Positions 55,017-64,000 of a DNA stretch of 64,000 nucleotides are shown here, one piece after another (within the stretch, counting starts at the first letter, position 1; each line of letters opens with the position of its first letter). The notes beneath the pieces are model-generated. The model was given only the letters and a program-made list of their open reading frames with translations. It searched no databases and was not told the DNA's origin. The translations under genes were made by a program, and so were the position numbers. Source of the DNA: Rapana venosa (lineage: Eukaryota; Mollusca; Gastropoda; Neogastropoda; Muricidae); assembly GCA_028751875.1 (NCBI GenBank), contig CM054138.1, positions 40,987,326 to 41,051,325 of the forward strand, read 5' to 3'.

Positions 55017-55150
55017 CTCTGCCTGTCCTGGTTCTGCTGCGACATGTTGGCCGCTCTGTTCACGTCCAGCACGGGCCTGGAATCCAGCACTTTCTTCATC
55101 ACTTTCTTCTGCCTTTCCTTCTCCTCCGCTCCAATGTCATTGCTGTCAAA
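55017..55150 (-). CDS. RRS1: RRS1 exon e, intact
   Basis: This 134-base exon on the minus strand has acceptor tttgttttcag and donor AGAG|gtgagt. It reads FDSNDIGAEEKERQKKVMKK, VLDSRPVLDVNRAANMSQQN and QDRQR. In RRS1 the segment after KKRKF contains E-K-x-x-x-L-x-(V/I)-(M/L), KKP-x-LD-V-x-(R/K)-A-x-N-(R/K)-Q; the LDVNRAANMSQQN part matches that signature. It joins exon d in phase 0 (KRK-FDS) and leaves AG for exon f, which supplies A or G to complete Arg. The next exon would lie in the N gap. This is the reference for the broken copies at 2992, 19336 and 51050. Confidence 0.88.
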
Positions 55151-55424
55151 CTGAAAACAAACAAACAAGGAAGGAGGTGGTTACAACAAGCAGCCGTACC
55201 ATGAACAAGCTCACAATGAATCTTCTTCTCCAGTCACGTTGAGCATAATTATTGGTCAGTGGTGGTTAGATGGTGCACCTGTGTGGTTTCTACAAACACA
55301 TTCCCTATTATCTGATTTGATGCCCGTTTCTGCACAGACAATCTGATATCGATCTTTTAGTGTTGAAATGTTAAAATCACATACATGATCAGTGTTGATT
55401 CTAGGATTTCATAAAAAGGGGCCC

Positions 55425-55460
55425 AAGCCCCCCCCCCCCCCCCCCCCCCAAAAAAAAAGG
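55425..55460 (-). repeat. Poly-C/poly-A/poly-G cluster in intron
   Basis: A run of over 20 C is followed by AAAAAAAA and GGGGGG. The homologous places (2688-2712, 19030-19055, 51385-51400) vary strongly in length, so this is an unstable homopolymer site. Confidence 0.9.
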
Positions 55461-55599
55461 GGGGGACAAGTATATTTGTTTATAGTACCCTCTGTACTCC
55501 TTGTTTCTGCTATTTTTCAAGGAAGAGAAACAAAACAAACGGGCAGAAAGGATTAAACTAATGCACCTTAAGTGTAGCAATTAATCTGTAGTAAGCACT

Positions 55600-55766
55600 C
55601 ATAACATAGGAGAGAGAGGGGATTGGGGTGGAGGGGAGAAGGGAAAGATAGGAGGAAAGAGAGGTCAAAGTCAGATTTCTATTTCCACATTTGGAGAAAT
55701 AGATCTAGATCTAAATGAGAAGAGAGGTGAAACCAAATATCTAAGTCTTTTCCCCCCAGATGGTAC

Positions 55767-55815
<49 letters not shown>

Positions 55816-56026
55816 AGAGAGGAGAGAGAGAGAGAGGAGAGAGAGAGATGAAAGCCAAGATAAAAAATCCCCCCCCCTCCCCCAGTGGTAGTGTGTGCGT
55901 GCGTGTGTGTGAGAGAGAGAGAGAGTGACAGAGAGATGAAAATTGTATTTCCAGATTCAGAGAGCTAGATCTAGTTGAGAGGAAGCCAATACCAAATCTT
56001 GGTTCCTCCCTCCCTCCCAATTATAC

Positions 56027-56082
<56 letters not shown>

Positions 56083-56182
56083 GTCAAATCTGTATTTCCA
56101 CATTCAGATAGATCTAGATGAGAGGTTAAAGCCAATATCAAAGTCTTGCTTTTCCACATTGAGAGAGAGAGTGAGAGAGATT
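55600..56182 (+). repeat. GA-rich polypurine tract
   Basis: Several (GA)n runs, the longest at 55771-55850 and 56031-56081, are separated by gatctagatctaaatgagaa-like spacers. Mirror of the CT tract at 18266-18725 but with longer pure runs. Confidence 0.9.
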
Positions 56183-57149
56183 ACACGATGCTCAAAAGCT
56201 ATTCTGCAATTAGCCTATCCTCCTTTAGTGAAGGCATTGCTCTTTCCATGTTAATTGTTTGATACACAGTCGATAGCCTACTGCATGCCATGATCACTGC
56301 TCGTAAGCCAGGGCTACTTGTCTAACCAGATCTACCTGCTCTGAACCTGCTGGGACAGTGTCTGCTATCTCCTCAACCATCTCTGTCCCCATCCTGTTAC
56401 TTGTTGAAGCACACAGTCTCTTGGAAGATGATGTAAACGAAGAGGGCAACAGAGTAGGGCGAGCAGGCTTTATTAGGAATGATCACTTGTAGGGGCTAGA
56501 CTTAGTCACAAAATCGTGGGTATCAATGTAACGGTGTGGCAGGAACTGTGGTACAGTAGAGTTGAAAAGGAGAACTAGTTTCTGTGATTCAGAAAATCTT
56601 GCTGTCCCTGGGGTATCAATGTAACGAGTGTGGCAGGAACCGTGGTACAGTAGAGCTGAAAAGGAGAACTAGTTTTTGTGATTGGTCAAAAGTGAGGCAC
56701 CTAGCCAATCTGAAGCATCCAGGGATAACTTCTGCAGAAGAAGGCCTAGGCTTTATTTTTTAGAGATTATACAAACAGCAGTTGTGATGGGCTATCCAGG
56801 ATTTTTTTGCGTCTGTTAGGGCGCACTGCCGGGATCATTTTGCAGCAATTTTGAAAAAAAGCGTGAATCCCGCAAGGGCGCACCCTAGAATCAACACTGC
56901 ACACGCATGTAATAGGAATAACACCGTGAATACATATAAATGATAGTTTGCTTGTCTAAATCACCTAGCAGTGAGCAGACATTCAACCAAGGAGAGAATA
57001 AAAAGGAACACCACTCCACAGCAACAAAGGAATGTGAACTCCATTTCTCCCAGGTTCACCAACAGTGACAGTTTGGTGTATGCGGCCGTTTTTACCCACC
57101 ATTAAGGTAGGTAGTTGCATTCTGCCTTTGACCATGATGTCTAAATGAT
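56183..57149 (-). other. RRS1 intron d-e, right arm
   Basis: Non-coding; matches 17301-18265 in reverse. It contains the two-unit tandem repeat at 56518-56685 (tcaatgtaacg, gtggcaggaac, gaaaaggagaactagttt). Confidence 0.55.
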
Positions 57150-57520
57150 GGGGGGACAGATAGCCTAGTGGTTAGAACATTGTGATCGCAATCTGACAAC
57201 CCGGGTTCGATTCCCATTCAAGGGGATACTTTCCCTGGGGTTAACATCAGTGCAAACTCCCTCTCCCCAAAAGTCCTTCAGATGAGATAAAACCCAGGCC
57301 CATGTTGCGAACGCACGCAGAACATCTTGCGTACACGTTAAAAAACCTGTTCCGCTTTTCATAAGAGTAGGCCATTGTGTGCCGGTGGGAACAGATGACA
57401 ATTACACAACCCCGCATACACACTGGACGGACAGTAAAAAAGGCACATAAGTGCCATATTCCATTATCCTCCATAAAAAAAATAAAAAAGAAAAATAAGA
57501 AAATAAACATGACGCCAGTG
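57150..57520 (+). mobile_element. tRNA-headed SINE, family 2 (best head)
   Basis: A box TAGCCTAGTGG at 57161-57171 and a perfect B box GGTTCGATTCC at 57204-57214, spaced as in tRNA genes. Then come gggttaacatcagtgcaaac, a tccttcagatgagataaaac / ccaggccc central domain related to that of SINE family 1, gtgtgccggtgggaacagat, and a ccatattccattatcctcca 3' end with an A-rich tail. Not a functional tRNA: the cloverleaf stems do not close and the 3' part is unrelated to tRNA. The inverted-arm partner is 16935-17300. Confidence 0.9.
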
Positions 57521-57869
57521 TGCCATCATTTTTGTTTATTGAAATGGACCCATGTTCTAAACCTGCCCCCTGATGACAGCTCACATGTAAGACACACACA
57601 GTACTAGGCCGCCACACTACAACTGTGCCCTGGCTTCTCCAACATATCACGACAATCATATCGACCCCGCACCCCTATCACCTCTTGTTTCCTCTACTCT
57701 CGTCTCATCATGATTTTTGGCATGATTATACTTTCTTGGGTGACAACGTCACAGAAGATGAGGCAGCAGAACAAACAAAAAACCCCACATTCCACTGCAA
57801 GACACTTTTCCCCAGCATCAGTTACATGTTCCAAGTTAAAACACTGAGCACTAACAACTGTCTCCACCG

Positions 57870-58690
57870 TCCCTGAACACTTCATCAGAGTGATACTGCT
57901 GAACACTTCATCAGAGTGATACTGCTGAACACTTCTTCATAGTGATAATGCTGTGAACACTTCAGAGTGATAATGCTGATCACTTCAGAGTGATAATGCT
58001 GAACACTTTTAGAGTCATAAACCTGAATATTTCTTCACAGTGATAATGCTGAACACTTCAGAGTGATAATGCTGAACACTTCTTCAGAGTGATAATGCTG
58101 AACACTTCTTCAGAGTGATAATGCTGAACACTTCTTCAGAGTGATAATGCTCAACACTTCTTCAGAGTGATAATGCTCAACACTTCTTCAGAGTGATAAT
58201 GCTCAACACCTCAGTGATAATGCTGAACATCTCAGAGTGATAATGCAGAACACTTTTAGAGTCATAATGCTGAACACTTGTTCACAGTGATAATGCTGAA
58301 CACTTCAGAGTGATAATGCTGAACACTTCTTCACAGTGATAATGCTGAACACTTCAGAGTGATAAATAATGCAGAACACTTCTTCACAGTGATAATGCTG
58401 AACACTTCATAGTGATAATGCAGAACACTTATTCAAAGTGATAATGCTGAACACTTCAGAGTGATAATGCAGAACACTTCTTCACAGTGATAATGCTGTG
58501 AACACTTCAGAGTGATAATGCAGAACACTTCTTCACAGTGATAATGCAGAACACTTCTTCACAGTGATAATGCATGATACACTTCAAGTGATACTGCTGA
58601 TCACTTCTTCACAGTGGAAATGCTCGTGAACACTTCAGAGTGACAATTGCAGAACCTTCAACAGAGTATAATGCTGAACACTTCTTCAGA
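57870..58690 (-). repeat. 26-bp minisatellite, right arm
   Basis: About 30 units of gataatgctgaacacttctt cagagt with cacagt and gcagaac variants. Lies 3' of exon d on the minus strand. Confidence 0.95.
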
Positions 58691-58766
58691 GTTTCAGAGT
58701 GAAATGACACTACCGCCTAGCTGAAAGCGTCATATTACTTCGATGACATCCTTATTTCAACATCAC

Positions 58767-58915
58767 CTTCTCTTTGTGCTATGATTAATTTTCTTTGGTG
58801 GCAGTTTTTCTGGATGAACATGCCCAGCGAGGCTGTGCTCTGGTGTGTAACGCCAGGGCATCTCCAGGTTGCTGTTTGGAGGATTTTGCAGTTGGTGTCA
58901 TACCCACCCCAGGCA
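58767..58915 (-). pseudogene. RRS1: RRS1 exon d, right arm (frameshifted)
   Basis: On the minus strand it has the cacttgcag acceptor and VPGVGMTPT start, but single-base indels occur about every 20 bases (for example cagcaacctggagatgccct and gggcatgttcatccag), and the KEK region is altered. The end reads AGAAG|gtgatg. Nearly all lesions are one-base indels, the pattern expected of uncorrected long reads. The paralog at 15526-15671 is intact. Confidence 0.75.
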
Positions 58916-59002
58916 CTGCAAGTGATGACAGCCACACAAGTTAGTCTTCATGAGCAACACTGTGTCATTCCGTTAATGGCAAATGCGTATGCATTCGGCC
59001 CA

Positions 59003-59036
<34 letters not shown>

Positions 59037-60205
59037 GACTTTTGTAACAAGCTGGTTGGTTGCTCTTCTGTAAGGGGTAAAAAGTATTTTAGTACACTGA
59101 AGTGTATTTGAAGTGATACAACTGCTGTCTCTTTCGTGTGTGTGTTTTGTGTGCACGCGCGTGGTTGTGTATGTATTTGTGTGTTGGTGTATGCTCCTGT
59201 GCGTGCATGCCACATGCAAATCTCTGTTTCTCTCTCTTTTTTTCTTTCTCTCTCTCTCTCTTTTTTTAAAACGACAAATGGGGAAGGGTAATCAGAGCAC
59301 CCACTCTCCCCAAGATAAGGTTAAGCAGCACTGACCGTGGCTGCCCAGTGGATGGGTGACCGTTTGCGTGCACTGGCCTCAGTACAGTCCTCCAGTTCAC
59401 CCAGCTGTAAATGGGTACCTGCCCTCTTAAGGGACATGGAAGGTCATTTACTAAAGCAGCCACAGTGAGGAGATGGGCACCACCCTCAAGATGCTGGTCC
59501 CTAGAGACGCTGAGGTCTCTGACATCTCCCTCCCCAAACCACGGCATGGAACACCTTTACTTCACATGCCTCTCTCTTCACAGGCTACTGCTTTCACCTG
59601 GACTGCCTGGCCTCAAAACACAAGAGCAGGAGGCATGCACAGGAAGGAAGGAAGTCCCAGAACGAAATGTTCAGTGACTTGGGTGAAGGTATACATTTGG
59701 GTTTTGTTTCTTCCTTGATTTCTTCTTTTTTTAATCTCACCATTGGTGAACCTTGGAGCTTAGGCTGCATACTTCTGCATAATTCACCTTGCTCTTTTCA
59801 GTCACCAACCTACATCTCTGATTTCATCCATTTCTGCCACAACGTATTATGAGTCTTTTAGACCATGTAACCAAATTCTCTTTTCCGAGCTTACCCGTAT
59901 TTCTGGCGTGATTGGCTTCTGGCATAGTCCCCTATCTATGATCTACTACACTCGTTAAACTTGAACAAATCCAAACCTCAATGTAGCTACTTTGTATTCC
60001 AAATGTACTTGACACTCAAAACCTTAACTGATCAAAAAAACAACAATCACAAGTTTGTCATCAAACCATCCACACACAAGAAAAAGACCCAGCAGTGCAA
60101 ACAATGCTATGACAGCAACGATGAAAATATAGAAGACCCAGCAGTGCAAACAATGCTATGACAGGAACGATGAAAATATAAAAAGGAACAAACTAAGGTA
60201 GTCAC
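58916..60205 (-). other. RRS1 intron c-d, right arm
   Basis: Non-coding; matches 14212-15525 in reverse. It contains a poly-T run at 59009-59032 and a T/C-rich tract at 59220-59270. A block at 59584-59690 has splice-like edges on the plus strand but no supported product. Confidence 0.5.
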
Positions 60206-60313
60206 CTTTTGACTTAGTTGTTCTCGCCACATTACGGAGCCTCTGCAGCTCATTCTTGGCGATTCTCTCTTTTTTCGCCGTCTTTACTTTTTTAAACTGA
60301 TCTTCCATAGGAT
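60206..60313 (-). CDS. RRS1: RRS1 exon c, intact
   Basis: This 108-base exon on the minus strand has acceptor gtgtttcag and donor AAAAG|gtgact. With the G from exon b it reads DPMEDQFKKVKTAKKERIAK then NELQRLRNVARTTKSK, and its last G begins the Val of exon d (KSK-VPGVG). RRS1 proteins carry DPLEDQF, a basic KKERVAKNEL-RLRNLAR stretch and then a variable linker, an excellent match in order and spacing. This stretch is basic and predicted helical, consistent with nucleolar RNA/protein binding. The donor GTGACT is weaker than GTGAGT in the copy at 39138. Reference for the broken copies at 14100 and 39138. Confidence 0.92.
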
Positions 60314-60394
60314 CTGAAACACAGCAAACCACACTCTGTCAACAGCACAACTGCAACAACAAGAACAATACAAATCAGCCTTTCAATGGCATCT

Positions 60395-60480
60395 CTGGTG
60401 TGTTTACTTTACAATATACAGTGCTATAAAAATTCCATATAATTATTATCATCATCATTATCTTGATAAGTTTACACATA
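60395..60480 (+). mobile_element. LINE/SINE 3' tail fragment, right arm
   Basis: gtgtttactttacaatatac, agtgctataaaaattccata, then (ATT/ATC)n. Partner of 13925-14030. Confidence 0.6.
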
Positions 60481-60629
60481 TGATGTACTGACAAACAGCA
60501 ACACTGCAGTGTCTTACTGACATCTAGATGGATTCACACATCACTATTGTTGGTGTGTGATTCTTGTTGATATGTATTCTTTCATTCATTACACCCAGAA
60601 GAACACTGCCTGGCCATGATGCACATTAT

Positions 60630-60860
60630 TCTACACAGGCTACACCAGAGCATACATACAGAGGTTACAGATCCCATCTTCACACACGGGCTACACCAGA
60701 ATATATTATATACAGAGGTTACAGATCCCATCTTCACACACACAGGCTACACCAGAGCATACATACAGAGGTTACAGATCCCATCTTCACACACAGGCTA
60801 CACCAGAGCATACACACAGAGGTTACAGATCCCATCTTCACACACAGGCTACACCACGGC
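60630..60860 (-). repeat. 51-bp minisatellite, right arm block 2
   Basis: Five units of ggctacaccagagcatacat, acagaggttacagatcccat and cttcacacaca. Shorter than the 18-unit block 2 of the left arm, so array length differs between the arms. Confidence 0.95.
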
Positions 60861-61735
60861 AGTCGTTTTCTCCCATTTTCTGCTGCACTCAGATGCTGGA
60901 ACTTGACCCCTGATGTGCTTATTTGTAGCTCTGGCCCTGACCAGATGCACTGGTCCAGTTTGGCGCCATCAAGATAGCGTGGCGTTCTTTCCACTGTTTC
61001 AGCGGGAAAGTGCCAATCTATTCAATTTCCAGCTTTTAAGTGCTGTTTTGATACGTTTGTCATTTCTTCTTCAGCGCTACATTCAGGTGTATTCAGTGCA
61101 GTGGTTTCTCTTGTTGTTGTGGAGATGTGAATTGACCAAGTTAACACTTTGTTTTTGGCGTTATAGAAACCAAAATAACAGATAGATTGGATGTTCCCAA
61201 ACCAGACAGCTCTTCTTTTAGTATTGAGTGATCTTTCGTGCTAGTGACATAACTTGATCGCAATTTTCCTCCTCCTGAATCGTTAAGTATAACATTTTGG
61301 CAAAGTCAGTAAGTAATGTTAATGTTTGATTTTTAAGCTGAATCAACTTTTGTTGGTATTTAGGATACGTGTTCATCATTTTGAAGGGCTCAATTTGGGC
61401 AAAATCTTGTCTTTTGCTGTCTCAATCCTAGCCTTGCTTAGTGCCTGTTGTGGTGTTTAGAGGATAGCTAGGCCGCACACACGCACAGGCCACGGGCTTG
61501 TTTTATATGTCCTCCCTGAGCCTAGCCTAGCCCAGATCTGTAGCCTTAGTCTTAGGCCTGCCGCGCGAGCATGTGTACATGATGCTAGGCTTGAGATGCT
61601 GTGAGGGGAAAGGGGAGGGGTGAAGAAATGGGAGGGGAGTGGGGGTAAAAAGGTCAGGGCACGCTAATTTTAGCACTCTGCCTGAACCTTTGACTGAGCG
61701 CTGCTGTATAGGTGCGCTGTGACACCAGAATATAT
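60861..61735. other. 0.9-kb unclassified insertion, right arm
   Basis: Inverted counterpart of 11931-12835, again with 51-bp repeat sequence on both sides. No coding frame survives between the two copies, so it is non-coding or long dead. Confidence 0.45.
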
Positions 61736-61764
61736 ATACAGAGGTTACAGATCACATATTATAT

Positions 61765-61904
61765 TGGTGGATCGGTGGTCTAGAGGTAACGCGCCTGTCT
61801 AGAAAGCGAAAAGTCCGGGTCTGAAGTGTGCGGCGGTTCGTACCCCGTTTGGACCGGAAATTTTTCCCCCATCCATTAGACCATGAGTGGTGGTCTGGGC
61901 GCTA

Positions 61905-61935
<31 letters not shown>

Positions 61936-62245
61936 CGTGTGTTACACGTAATTATTTAGCGCAACTTAAAATACCCTCCACGCAACATGAGAGCTAGTCC
62001 CTGCAAAAATTCTTAGAAAAAAGCCACTCTGATAGGGAAACAAATACAGATTCAGACAAGAAAAAAAAAAAGGTTGGCGCAGTGCTAAGTGGCACAGCGT
62101 CTCCCGCTCTCCCCGGGGATGAGCACAGCCACGAATTTCACGGAAAAAATCTGCCGTGACTTAAAAGGTATGAAATAAAATCTGAGCGCTTGATTTGTTG
62201 CTTTACAAGATTCAGCGCTATATAAATTCCATACCTTATTATATA
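61765..62245 (+). mobile_element. tRNA-headed SINE, family 1 (right arm)
   Basis: A box TGGTCTAGAGG at 61776-61786 and B box GGTTCGTACCC at 61835-61845. The central domain ctttcggatgagacgataaa / ccgaggtcccgtgtg is near 61908-61940, then a variable middle with poly-A at 62062-62073 and a LINE-type tail ttgctttacaagattcagcg ctatataaattccatacc at 62196-62235. The same tail ends the LINE at 40501-43562. Confidence 0.9.
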
Positions 62246-62249
62246 TTAC

Positions 62250-62612
62250 TATTCTTCACACACAGGCCCTAACACAGATCATACATCCAAATGTTTACAG
62301 ATCCTCATCTTCACACACACAGGCTACACAAGCATAACAAACAAGCGGTAACAGATCACATATTCAACAGACAGTCTCGCTACACCATATATATAATACA
62401 CATAGGTTACAGATCACATATCACCCACAGGCTACACAAAAATATTATATACATAGGTTACAGATAACATATTCACACACAGGCTACACCAGAATATATA
62501 CAGAGGTTACAGATCACATATTCACACACAGCCTACACCAGAATATATATACAGAGGTTACAGATCACATCTTCACACAAAGGCTACAACAGAACACACA
62601 CAAATATATATA
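62250..62612 (-). repeat. 51-bp minisatellite, right arm block 1
   Basis: About seven units of gaggttacagatcacatatt, cacacacaggctacaccaga and atatatac, ending in a (TA)n(TG)n run beside exon b. Partner of 11017-11410. Confidence 0.9.
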
Positions 62613-62633
62613 TGTGTGTGTGTGTCAACTTAC

Positions 62634-62709
62634 CAGCATTATCCGGCACCTCCAGAAGCCAGCTCTTTGTTTCATCTTTTCTTTTATACCCCCATCGAGG
62701 TCTGTATTG
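62634..62709 (-). CDS. RRS1: RRS1 exon b, right arm, intact
   Basis: Identical in length to 10934-11009 and open in the same frame: QYRPRWGYKRKDETKS, WLLEVPDNA. Acceptor gatgacag and donor gtaagt are both kept. It is the most 5' RRS1 exon of the right-hand cassette; the exons before it would lie beyond position 64000. With intact c and e but broken d in this arm, and intact b and d but broken c and e in the left arm, neither assembled cassette encodes an unbroken b-e product. Confidence 0.85.
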
Positions 62710-63702
62710 CTGTCATCACCAAAACACACATGGTTCATCAATCAATCCAGCAGTCCTTTCATTTGCCTTCATAAAGTAATACATCAGACCTCACTCAATT
62801 CTGTGCTTTAATCAAGGACTTTCGAATACAACAGTCATGTTTGCCAGTCATCCAGTTCTCAGGCCCATGAACAGCTGATGACAAGTGACAACATATGTAA
62901 CAGAAGTGGAGATAGTTTAGCTTCCTATCTCTACAACTCTAAATCTACACAGCATGATCAGAACAGCGTGCAATGGGCCTCTACACATAGGCGTATACAA
63001 CCGACATACCCACCTAAAGTGTATGTTGGGAGAGTCAGAACTATCGCCCGAGTAAAACACAGCCTCACCATAATTCACCGGTGTGTCCTCATTTTACAAA
63101 AACGGTGTATTGCACTCCTACACCCATCCGCAGGGGAGGCAATTAGGATCACACCACCACATTATGAACAGTAACCCACTGGCATCATGGCAGTTCAGTA
63201 TAATGTGCTGAAGCTTGGGCATCATCAAAAGTTTGACATTGCTCAAGACTTGAGAAAATTAATCGAAAAGAAACTAAGAAAATTAATCGAAAAGAAACTA
63301 TTTCAAAAATACTTAGGCATTTAGATAGATTGGTTTCCTATCAGATTTTTCTTCTTCTAGAGTTGTTTCTTGCTGACCATGAACCCACTGAAACTGCTGG
63401 ATCAAAGGGGGTTTTCAACAAGCAAACATCGACAGCCACCCGCTGTCACGTTTTTTTTTTTTTTCCTTGTGGTGGGTTTTGTGTGTGTGTGGCTAATATA
63501 TCCCTCTATCAACCCCCCCTAAAAACAGTCCCACTCATTTTTCAACAACAAAAAAAAAACAGAAAGAGACTTTAAAGTGCATGTTCCAGGTTTTAAAAAC
63601 TTGCTGTTGCAGACAAAACCCTTTTCCTAAGACATGTTAACCCAAACTTTTGCTTGTTTTGGCTGTCAGCAGTAATAATCAGGTTCAAGCTGCCCCTGTC
63701 TG
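62710..63702 (-). other. RRS1 intron upstream of exon b, right arm
   Basis: Matches 9902-10933 in reverse to its very end. No exon is seen. It contains a poly-T run at 63451-63465. Confidence 0.55.
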
Positions 63703-64000
63703 AATGGCAAATATGTATACACACACACACATATTTATATTTATATTATATATATATTTTTTTTTTTTTTTTTTTTGGTGCTCCTTCAACTAGAGCTCCC
63801 TGGTTCACTTATGGTGAGAGTTTGCAAGTCAGCCATTTTGCCACTATGGAAGGTAGCTGCATTTCAACTTAGGATGATGTCTAATCATGTGTGCAAGGTG
63901 GGATTTTTGTTATGTTTGTTAAGTCAGTCAATCCTTTCTATCACCATGCAATGGCATACTTTCCAAAATGTGGACAGGTTTTAAAGGTGGGGTGGAAGAT
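63703..64000. other. Flank beyond the inverted repeat
   Basis: (CA)n(TA)n and a 25-base poly-T run are followed by ccctggttcacttatggtga and ttttgccactatggaagg, similar to 50450-50570. Probably part of a dispersed element whose remainder lies outside the window. Confidence 0.4.

Larger units (their letters stand above)
54874..63702 (-). repeat. Right arm of a 9-kb inverted repeat
   Basis: Reverse complement of 9902-19632 in full order: exon e, intron with GA tract, SINE family 2, 26-bp array, exons d and c, 51-bp array with insert and SINE family 1, exon b, intron. Beyond 63702 the sequences part (ccattcagacaggggcagc against tttcagacagggcagcc on the left). Exons c and e are intact here and broken on the left; exon d is the other way round. 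Confidence 0.85.

Noticed and set aside
57150..57220. A tRNA-like segment with good A and B boxes that could be called a tRNA gene.
   Set aside because: No acceptor-stem closure; it continues into SINE-specific sequence and recurs with the same 3' part at several sites.
59584..59690. A plus-strand block with a tctcttcacag edge and a later gtgaagg edge, conserved at 38391-38500 and less so in reverse at 14740-14860.
   Set aside because: It lies antisense inside the RRS1 c-d intron, the three copies prefer different frames, and no known domain appears; the edges may be chance.

Overview
The window looks like a stretch of animal nuclear genome, most likely from a lophotrochozoan and probably a gastropod mollusc. 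I infer this from several things: short exons with GT/AG introns, many minisatellites and microsatellites, several non-LTR retrotransposon lineages (CR1/L2-like, RTE-like and a further LINE group), tRNA-headed SINEs, and an ependymin-related candidate gene. There are no bacterial operons, no tRNA or rRNA genes, and no CRISPR. Nearly all long open frames are shadows of tandem repeats. Many homopolymer and indel differences between related copies look like long-read consensus noise, so 'broken' exons here may be biological or technical.

The only conserved cellular gene I recognise with good confidence is RRS1, the ribosome biogenesis regulator needed for 5S RNP/60S assembly. It is present only as exons and exon fragments in several rearranged cassettes. 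I call the exons a (LPEPTT), b (RWGY..WLLEVPDNA), c (DPMEDQF..AKNELQRLRN), d (VPGVGLTPT..SLGKF), e (FDSNDIG..LDVNRAANMSQ) and f (Lys/Gly-rich C terminus with the stop). The splice phases b-c-d-e-f join in frame. The fullest cassette runs on + from 10934 to 22334 (b, c, d, e, f). A second + cassette (2992-5997) repeats e and f. On the - strand are a right-hand cassette (62709-55017: b, c, d, e), a middle cassette (39244-33853: c, d, f, with e missing) and a scrambled one (51111-48083: e fragment, and d split by a LINE). Exon a stands alone at 175-215. The 5' exons are not in the window.

Layout: 1-2510 holds exon a, an old interspersed repeat and a piggyBac fragment. 2511-9900 is duplicate block A. 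9901-18854 holds exons b-d with their introns. 18855-26244 is duplicate block B (about 99 percent identical to A, same net length). 26060-28672 holds nested LINE fragments. 28711-29936 holds two exons of a likely ependymin-related gene. 31375-40500 is an inverted, rearranged RRS1 cassette. 40501-46835 holds a CR1/L2-like and an RTE-like LINE. 46836-51780 is another scrambled cassette. 52120-53710 holds a LINE fragment and a fold-back MITE. 54374-54873 is an N gap. 54874-63702 is an inverted copy of 9902-19632.

The most unusual signal is that minisatellites appear to grow out of gene anatomy. A 39-bp array ends in the 3' splice acceptor of RRS1 exon f. A 46-bp array repeats the last codons, the stop codon and the start of the 3' UTR of exon f. 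A 60-bp array repeats the 5' donor of an ependymin-like exon. Other RRS1 introns carry 51-, 26- and 57-bp arrays of their own.
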